From Thermoproteota archaeon (GTDB taxonomy: Archaea; Korarchaeota; Korarchaeia; Korarchaeales; Korarchaeaceae), in the NCBI GenBank assembly GCA_027491915.1, contig JAOZGC010000002.1, forward strand, positions 443,344-507,343: DNA of 64,000 bases. Reading direction: 5' to 3'. Position numbers and translations under genes: made by a program. The notes beneath the pieces were generated by a model. That model searched no databases and was not told where the DNA came from. It worked only from the letters and a program-made list of their open reading frames with translations. Positions 58,779-64,000 of the stretch are shown here, piece by piece. Positions within the stretch are counted from its first letter, which is position 1. Every line of letters starts with the position of its first letter.

Positions 58779-60701
58779 CTACAGTCCCGCCGCGGCCGCC
58801 AGGTGGGCGGCCGCCCCGGCTACCAGCAGCCCCCAGGCCAGGGCGGCGAGCTCCAGCGCAGCGGCGAACCTGCACCCCAGCTCCCGGCACGCGGTCCCGA
58901 AGGCTATCACGCACGGCAGCTGTATCGTAGAAGCCAGGCCGAAGGTGACCATCTGGGCCGGGGTCATGTAGGCCCCTATCCCGCCCTCCCCGGCTGCGAC
59001 GGCCAGCATCCCCACCGTCAGGTCCTTCTGGAGGAACCCGAAGGCCAGCGGCACGGCCGCCCCCGCCGGAAGGAGGAGCCAACCCTCCGTCAGGGGCCTG
59101 AGCGGCCCGACGACCGCCGACACGAGACCGACCTCCTCGGCCAGCCTGTATCCCATCCCCCCCAGGAACAGCAGGGGGATGACCACGTAGACGAAATCCC
59201 TCATCCTGATCCAGCTCTTCGCGAGAACGTTGGAGGCCATGGGCCTCCTGTAGGGTGGCAGCTCGAGCAGCAGGGGAGAAGAGGGCTCTCCCAGCAGCAG
59301 GGATGAGAGCCTCGTCAGGACCAGTCCCGCCGCCACGGACACCACGTAGACGGCCGCCGCGTGCCAGGGCCCGGCGTAGGACGCCACCAGACCGAAGATC
59401 ACGGCGCTCCTGGAGGAGCACGGGATTCCAACCAGTCCCACCGCGGCCCTCATCCTGCTCCTCCTGGACGGCAGTATCCTGGTGGCCTTCAGGGCGGGCA
59501 CGCTGCACCCGGCCCCGAGCATCAGGGGTATGGCCGCCTTCCCCGGGAGCCCCAACCTCCCCATGATCCTCGACAGGCTGAGGACGGTCCTGGGCAGCAC
59601 GCCCACGTCCTCCAACGCCCCCAGCATCAGGTAGAACAGGAACACGTAGGAGACGGCTATCCCGACGCCGGCGGCCGTCCCCGTCAGGGCCGCCTCCGCG
59701 AGATCCGCCCACCACCCGGCCCCGGCGAGGATCCGGTGGGAGGCGGCCAGGATCAGGTTCGCCGCCCTCGTCATGATCCCCTGGGCCGCGCCCCCCGCGA
59801 CCGTCAGCGCGTAGAAGGCCGCCCCCAGGATGCCCAGGTTGACGATCCAACCGTAGGTCGGGTTGAGGAGCACCCTGTCGGCCCGATCGGACAGGGAGGG
59901 TCGCCTCCTCCCGCCGGACACCCTCTCCATCCGGGAGCACCCGGCGGCTACGAGGGCCGCGTAGCCGTGCCTGGTGAGCATGAGGTCCCTCGCCAGATCC
60001 CCGTGGTGCTCCAGGACATCGCGGGGGAGGAGGCCGCCCGCCCTCAGGCCCACCATCTCGGCGACGTCCTCGTCCCCCTCGAGCAGCCTGATGGCCAGGA
60101 ACCTGCGGGGGAATCTCGTCCCGGCCGGGAGGGCAGAGGCGACCGACGATATGGCCTCCTCTATGTGGTCGTCGTACCTCAGCACGATGGGTCTCACCTC
60201 CATCGAGGCCGCCCCCATTATCGTGGCCACCAGCCTGGCGAGCCCCCTCCCCGTCAGCGGATTTATCGGCACCACGGGGACCCCGAGCCTCTTGGCCAGC
60301 TCCGCCGGGTCGACGCGTATCCCCTTCCTCTCCGCCTCCTCGACGAAGTTCAGGGCGACCACCATCCTGACCCCGGCCTCCCTGAGCTGCAGCGTTAGGT
60401 AGAGGGACCTCTCCAGGGAGGTGGCGTCCACCAGGTTCACCACCACGTCGTAGTCCTCCCGGAGGAGGGCCAACTTGGCGACCCTCTCGTCCTCCGAAGA
60501 GTCGGACAGGCTGTACACCCCCGGGGTGTCCAGGATGGATATCTCCAGGTCGTACACCCTGGCCGTCGCCTCGGTGACCTCCACCGTCGTCCCGGGGTAG
60601 TTGGACGCTATGACCCGACCCCCGGCCAGGGCGTTGAGGAGGCTCGACTTCCCCGCGTTCGGCTGTCCGAAGAGGATTATCGAGATCCCCGACCGGCTCA
60701 G
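58779..60701 (-). CDS. feoB: FeoB ferrous iron transporter, no ordinary start codon
   Basis: 640 aa if read from a CTG that shares four bases (CTGA) with the stop of the upstream regulator gene. The N-terminal G domain has GQPNAGKSS (G1, residues 12-20), YPGTT (G2), DTPGVYS (G3) and ALNFVEEA (G4, Glu replacing the usual Asp). The membrane part contains GAGCSVPALKATR and IPCSSRSAV, the gate motifs. No ATG, GTG or TTG lies in this frame before G2, so initiation at CTG, frameshift fusion from the regulator, or a base error in the G run must be considered. FeoB imports Fe2+. Confidence 0.88.
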   Translation of the reverse strand: MSRSGISIILFGQPNAGKSSLLNALAGGRVIASNYPGTTVEVTEATARVYDLEISILDTPGVYSLSDSSEDERVAKLALLREDYDVVVNLVDATSLERSLYLTLQLREAGVRMVVALNFVEEAERKGIRVDPAELAKRLGVPVVPINPLTGRGLARLVATIMGAASMEVRPIVLRYDDHIEEAISSVASALPAGTRFPRRFLAIRLLEGDEDVAEMVGLRAGGLLPRDVLEHHGDLARDLMLTRHGYAALVAAGCSRMERVSGGRRRPSLSDRADRVLLNPTYGWIVNLGILGAAFYALTVAGGAAQGIMTRAANLILAASHRILAGAGWWADLAEAALTGTAAGVGIAVSYVFLFYLMLGALEDVGVLPRTVLSLSRIMGRLGLPGKAAIPLMLGAGCSVPALKATRILPSRRSRMRAAVGLVGIPCSSRSAVIFGLVASYAGPWHAAAVYVVSVAAGLVLTRLSSLLLGEPSSPLLLELPPYRRPMASNVLAKSWIRMRDFVYVVIPLLFLGGMGYRLAEEVGLVSAVVGPLRPLTEGWLLLPAGAAVPLAFGFLQKDLTVGMLAVAAGEGGIGAYMTPAQMVTFGLASTIQLPCVIAFGTACRELGCRFAAALELAALAWGLLVAGAAAHLAAAAGL

Positions 60702-61303
60702 CCCCCACCACCGCCCTCCGGGATCACCAGGATCATGTCGGCCAGCTCCCTGCCCAGGGCCACCTTCCTCCCGGAGACCTCCACCACGATCCCGTCTCCC
60801 AGGTCCTCGGTCACGGAGACCACGGCGCCGGGCGCCAGCCCCATGCCCAGGAGCCTGGAGAGGATCCTAGAGTCTTGGGCAGATATGGCCACGATCTTGA
60901 CCGACGATCCCACCCTCACCTCCCCCAGACCGACCGCCCCCTCGGCTAGCCTCACCCTCTCCCTCATCTTCCCCAGGAGGTCCCCTGGGACCACGTGCTC
61001 CAGGACGTGGGCCAGGTCGTGCGCCCGCCCCTCTCGGAACTCCCTCCGGAAGAACTCCTCTATCGTCCTGTGCCTCTCGTACAGGGAGGCCCCCTCGGCC
61101 AGCCCGGGCTCGGTCAGACGGATCCTGTTCCCCCTCCTGAGGATCTTCCCCTCGGATTCCAGCTCGCCGAGGATCTCGTCCAGGTCGGCCCCCTCAATTC
61201 CCACCTCCTCCGAAAGCTCCCCCTCCCCGACCCACTCCGAGGGACGCCCGCTCTCCACCACGTACCTGAGCACGTCCTCCTTGGCCACCCTCAGGCGGTC
61301 CAT
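60698..61303 (-). CDS. DtxR-family metal-dependent regulator with FeoA-type C-terminal domain
   Basis: 201 aa. Residues 1-65 are a winged helix (ELSEEVGI, then LESEGKILRRGNRIRLTEPG). Residues 70-115 contain the dimer/metal helix RTIEEFFRREFREGRAHDLAHVLEHVVPGD. Residues 125-195 form the FeoA/SH3-like domain (LLGMGLAPGAVVSV). The complete DtxR/IdeR plan predicts iron-sensing repression. Its stop overlaps feoB and no separate feoA exists, so the FeoA domain may also serve FeoB. A TATA-like ACGTTATAG (about 61333-61341) lies within the end of the EamA gene. Confidence 0.9.
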   Translation of the reverse strand: MDRLRVAKEDVLRYVVESGRPSEWVGEGELSEEVGIEGADLDEILGELESEGKILRRGNRIRLTEPGLAEGASLYERHRTIEEFFRREFREGRAHDLAHVLEHVVPGDLLGKMRERVRLAEGAVGLGEVRVGSSVKIVAISAQDSRILSRLLGMGLAPGAVVSVTEDLGDGIVVEVSGRKVALGRELADMILVIPEGGGGG

Positions 61304-62193
61304 CTCCCCCCACCCGGGTCGGGATCATCCCCTATAACGTTTGGGTCCGGGTCTCCGGAAATCTCCGACCCGCCCGAGGCCAGCGGTATGGAGATCAGTA
61401 TCATGGCGGCCCCGACCGCCTGCCCCGCGCTCAGTCCCTCCCCGAGGAGGGCGGCGGCGAGGGCGGAGGCGAAGACGGGCTCGGCCAGGAGTCCCAGGGC
61501 GGCGGCCTCTGGGGGTATCCTCGACTGGGCCCACCCCTGGAGGTAGAAGGCCCCGGCGGTCGCCACCACGGCCGTGTAGACCACGGCGGCCAGCGAGACG
61601 GGGTCGGACGGCAGCCTCGTCTCCCCGACCGCGGGGGAGCCGGCGGCCGCCAGCAGGGCCACCGGGATGGCCTGGCCCAGGGCCAGCCTGGCGGGCCCCT
61701 CCGAACCGACGAGCCTGTCCACCGCCACCACCTGCCCGGCCCAGGCGGCGGCGCAGGCCAGGGTCAGCAGGTCCCCCCAGGATGGGGGTTCCCCTCCGTA
61801 GATCCCGGTCAGCAGGGCGAGCCCGGCGACCCCCAGGACTATTCCCAGGACCGCCCGCCGGTTGGGCTTCCTGCCGAACAGGAGGGCCTCGATGGCGGGA
61901 ACCATGGGGACGTTGAGCCCGGTTATGAAGGCGGACTTGGTGGCCGAGGTCCCGGTCAGCCCCTCCAGCTGGAGGGCGAACCCCAGGAAGACCAGGACGC
62001 CGGTGCCCATGGATCTGGGGCCGGGCGCCTCTCCCGCGATGGCCCACAGGAGGGGGATCGCCAGGGCGAACCTGGCCGCCAGGAAGGGGAGGGGATCCGA
62101 GCTCGCGAGGGCCGCCTTCATGGCCGGGAAGGTCCCGCCCCAGGCGGCGGCCACGGCCAGTATGGCCAGCGTCCCCTTGGCCGACTCGTCCAC
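61291..62193 (-). CDS. EamA/DMT-family transporter
   Basis: 300 aa, ten hydrophobic helices in two repeats. The first (AVAAAWGGTFPAMKAAL) and the second (FYLQGWAQSRIPPEAAALGLLAEPVFASALAAALLGE) carry the EamA signatures. The third of this family in the window. It overlaps the DtxR-type gene by 13 bp, so it could be in the iron-linked transcript. Substrate unknown; metal, amino acid and nucleotide-sugar export all occur in the family. Confidence 0.88.
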   Translation of the reverse strand: MDESAKGTLAILAVAAAWGGTFPAMKAALASSDPLPFLAARFALAIPLLWAIAGEAPGPRSMGTGVLVFLGFALQLEGLTGTSATKSAFITGLNVPMVPAIEALLFGRKPNRRAVLGIVLGVAGLALLTGIYGGEPPSWGDLLTLACAAAWAGQVVAVDRLVGSEGPARLALGQAIPVALLAAAGSPAVGETRLPSDPVSLAAVVYTAVVATAGAFYLQGWAQSRIPPEAAALGLLAEPVFASALAAALLGEGLSAGQAVGAAMILISIPLASGGSEISGDPDPNVIGDDPDPGGGRWTA

Positions 62194-62251
62194 CCGACCG
62201 CCGCCGGGCGCACCGATATAACTCCCCCGTCAAACAAAATTACTAGAACTG

Positions 62252-62261
62252 TTTAAATATT
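62252..62261 (+). promoter_or_regulatory. TATA box of the AbrB-type VapBC pair
   Basis: TTTAAATATT in an A/T-rich stretch, about 28 bp before the ATG at 62285. Confidence 0.6.
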
Positions 62262-62284
62262 AGTAACCATAATTACATAGTAGA

Positions 62285-62524
62285 ATGATCGGGGGGAGGA
62301 TCGTCAAGGTCACCAGGAACTACCAGGTCACCATACCGAAGGCCGTCAGGGAGTCCGCGGGCATCGGTGAGGGGGACTACCTGGAGGTCTCCCTCGACGG
62401 GGAAGGCCGCATAGTGATGCGCAAGGTGAGGAGGGATAGGAAGAAACTCAGGCTCGGGAGGAAGCTGACCCCGGAGGAGATAGAGAAGATCGTCAGGATC
62501 GGGCTGGGGGCGAGCCTGGATTGA
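62285..62524 (+). CDS. vapB: AbrB/SpoVT-type antitoxin
   Basis: 79 aa. VTRNYQVTIPKAVRESAGIGEGDYLEV is the swapped-hairpin AbrB DNA-binding fold. The C-terminal 40 residues are basic then helical (LTPEEIEKIVRIGLG) and should bind the toxin. Unlike the other three antitoxins here, which are ribbon-helix-helix. Its last four bases are shared with the toxin start. Confidence 0.9.
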   Translation: MIGGRIVKVTRNYQVTIPKAVRESAGIGEGDYLEVSLDGEGRIVMRKVRRDRKKLRLGRKLTPEEIEKIVRIGLGASLD

Positions 62525-62943
62525 GGGCCGTGATCGACACCAACGTGCTGGTGTACGACACCTTCGAGGACTCCCTCCACCACGAGGGCGCCAGGCGTCT
62601 CCTGGACTCGCTGGACCTCTGGGTGATCCCCCTCATAGTCATGTACGAGTACGTCTGGTTCATGCGGGGGGCCGGAGTCGACCCCCGGGACGTCGCGGGG
62701 AAGATAGAGGAGTACGCGTCCCCCGAGAGGGCGAGGGTCAGATCGGCGGGTCTGGAGGGGATCAGGTGGGCCCTGTCCGCCGTCTTGGGGGAGGGACTCT
62801 CCCTGTCGCGGTTCAACGACAAGGTGGTCCTACGGGTCGCGATCTCCGAGGGAACCCCCCTCGCCTCCTACGACTCGGCCCTCCGGAGGCAGGCCGCGGC
62901 GGAGGGGATCCAGGTCCTCCCCCGGACGATCACGGGAACCTGA
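62521..62943 (+). CDS. vapC: VapC-type PIN-domain toxin
   Basis: 140 aa from a TTG overlapping the antitoxin stop. VIDTNVLVYDTFEDS, VMYEYVWFM, FNDKVVLRVAI and LASYDSALR carry the PIN acidic positions. Convergent with the decarboxylase and overlapping it by 14 bp. Confidence 0.88.
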   Translation: MRAVIDTNVLVYDTFEDSLHHEGARRLLDSLDLWVIPLIVMYEYVWFMRGAGVDPRDVAGKIEEYASPERARVRSAGLEGIRWALSAVLGEGLSLSRFNDKVVLRVAISEGTPLASYDSALRRQAAAEGIQVLPRTITGT

Positions 62944-64000
62944 GGACTTCCAGCTCTCGGAGCCCCGGGTCCCTGCATATGAGGACTCCGCCGCTATCCC
63001 TGACGGCCCTGAGGTACTCCACGTGTTCCCTGCCCACCCTGTGCCCCCTCATGAGTATGGGTATGCCCGGCGGGTACGGGACCACGTTCTCTGCCGATAT
63101 CATACCCACGGCGGCGTCCAGTGGGACCCTCTGGGTAACCATCCTCTTGGGCATCCTCCTGAGGAGGTACGGCTCCATCCTCGGCGGGTCGACGCCTATG
63201 GGGGGGACCAGGAGCCTCTTCTCCCCCTCGAGCTCCCTCCCCGAAAGCAGGGAGGCCACCGCCCGGGCCGTCCTCTCCGGGGCGTCTCCCGGCAGCTGGA
63301 ACGTGGCCACGAACAGGAGGGAGTTGTAGTTCGCGGTGTCCGGGACCACCCTCATCCTCTCCTGGAGCTCCAGGTCGAGCCTGAACCCGGTGACGCCGAA
63401 GCCCGTCAGGGCCACCTGGACCTTGGTCAGGTCCACGCCCCCCACCCTGTCCCCCCACCTCTCCAGAGCCTCCCCCGGGTCCAGCACGCCGAGCCCCGGG
63501 ACCTCTTCCCCCAGTCGCGACCTCAGATCCCCAGCCAGGGAGATCACCCTCTCCACCTCTTCCCTCCCCCTCTCCTCCAGCCTGGCCCTGGCGGCGTCCA
63601 GGGAGGCCAGGAGGTGGTAGGAGGGGCTGGTCGTGGTGTAGCCGGAGTAGGCCTCCCACATGACCTCCGGGTCTATCCTCCCGTCCCTCCAGTGTATCAT
63701 CCCGGTCTGCTGGAGGGATCCCCCCTGCTTGTGGGTGCTCTGGATGCTGACGTCCGCTCCAACCTCCATGGCCGTCTCCGGCAGCCGGTCGCTGAACATG
63801 AAGTGGGCCCCCCAGGCCTCGTCCACTATCACCGGGATCTCGTCGTCGAACTCCCTGATCGCCCTCACGGTCTCCCTCAGCCTCCCGGACAGTCCCCCGT
63901 AGGTTGGATTCGACAGGAGGACGGCGTTGGCCTCCGGATACCTCCTGAGGGTCTCGACCACCTCGTCCGGGGTCGGGGGGATGAAGAGCTCGTACTCCGG
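62930..64000 (-). CDS. Orn/Lys/Arg decarboxylase-family PLP enzyme (5' end outside window)
   Basis: At least 356 residues; the frame is open through base 64000. VLLSNPTYGG, VDEAWGAHF and STHKQGGSLQQ, with the Lys that holds pyridoxal phosphate, are the core of the Orn/Lys/Arg decarboxylase (OKR) fold. ILMRGHRVG near the end belongs to its C-terminal domain. The product would be a polyamine precursor such as agmatine or cadaverine; which amino acid is used cannot be told. The protein begins mid-domain at the edge. Confidence 0.92.
   Translation of the reverse strand, partial: PEYELFIPPTPDEVVETLRRYPEANAVLLSNPTYGGLSGRLRETVRAIREFDDEIPVIVDEAWGAHFMFSDRLPETAMEVGADVSIQSTHKQGGSLQQTGMIHWRDGRIDPEVMWEAYSGYTTTSPSYHLLASLDAARARLEERGREEVERVISLAGDLRSRLGEEVPGLGVLDPGEALERWGDRVGGVDLTKVQVALTGFGVTGFRLDLELQERMRVVPDTANYNSLLFVATFQLPGDAPERTARAVASLLSGRELEGEKRLLVPPIGVDPPRMEPYLLRRMPKRMVTQRVPLDAAVGMISAENVVPYPPGIPILMRGHRVGREHVEYLRAVRDSGGVLICRDPGLRELEVLRFP

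Noticed and set aside
57343-60711. A 1122-codon open frame on the minus strand across feoB, the cupin and proC
   Set aside because: It is out of frame with three well-supported genes, full of Gly/Arg/Pro, and has no recognisable motif. It is a by-product of G+C-rich coding DNA.
1-64000. CRISPR arrays, insertion sequences, tRNA or rRNA genes
   Set aside because: No regularly spaced repeats, transposase motifs or tRNA-like folds were seen, and almost all sequence is occupied by protein genes. A covariance search would settle small RNAs.

Overview
The window is about 64 kb of compact, G+C-rich archaeal DNA. Evidence for Archaea: Arg is written mostly AGG and Ile often ATA; TATA-like elements lie about 25-30 bp before many start codons, which implies leaderless transcripts; TTG and GTG starts are common; and there are archaeal-type genes (ApgM, MptA/MptE pterin enzymes, CofE, DUF835, an 11-subunit complex I without NuoEFG, AOR-family tungsten enzymes, VapBC pairs). 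Gene content and the nuoABCDHIJKMLN order fit a thermophilic member of the TACK/Thermoproteota, perhaps near Aigarchaeota or Nitrososphaeria. That placement is inference. No rRNA, tRNA, CRISPR array or insertion sequence was seen, and no gap longer than about 270 bp lacks a gene.

Layout. 1-5.3 kb: radical SAM protein (cut by the edge), RNase HII, a Rieske / ferredoxin / cytochrome b group and a DUF835 membrane protein. 5.3-8.2 kb: succinate dehydrogenase. 8.2-12.3 kb: MobB, two small unknowns, a phosphoesterase and a secreted beta-propeller protein. 12.4-17.4 kb: phosphoglycerate mutase, then a C1-carrier group (mptA, cofE, mptE, dihydropteroate synthase-like). 17.4-23.8 kb: two EamA transporters, a PrsW-like membrane protease with a small HExxH protein, and a calcium-type P-ATPase. 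23.8-29.5 kb: a peptide ABC transporter whose binding protein appears circularly permuted. 29.5-34.3 kb: M20 hydrolase, two VapBC pairs, YbaK-like deacylase, MFS transporter. 34.6-43.5 kb: ArsA-like ATPase coupled to one AOR, class II amidotransferase, homoserine dehydrogenase, then an AorABC-like set with MoaD. 43.5-45.1 kb: eIF2B-like protein and a third VapBC. 45.1-55.2 kb: complex I. 55.4-64 kb: GDPD, a helical membrane protein, methyltransferase, ProC, cupin, FeoB with a DtxR/FeoA regulator, another EamA transporter, an AbrB-type VapBC and an Orn/Lys/Arg decarboxylase (cut by the edge).

How the parts fit. Complex I and succinate dehydrogenase would feed a quinone pool that the Rieske/cytochrome b pair re-oxidises. 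No terminal oxidase or cytochrome c is visible. AOR enzymes, polyferredoxin and ferredoxin suggest aldehyde oxidation feeding low-potential electrons; peptide uptake, M20 hydrolase and amino-acid enzymes suggest growth on peptides. CofE and the pterin enzymes imply F420 and a methanopterin/folate-like C1 carrier. The most unusual items are the permuted peptide-binding protein, the bacterial-style AorABC set, the FeoB gene with no ordinary start codon beside a DtxR regulator, and a dihydropteroate synthase carrying at its C-terminus a domain I recall at the N-terminus of bacterial homologues.
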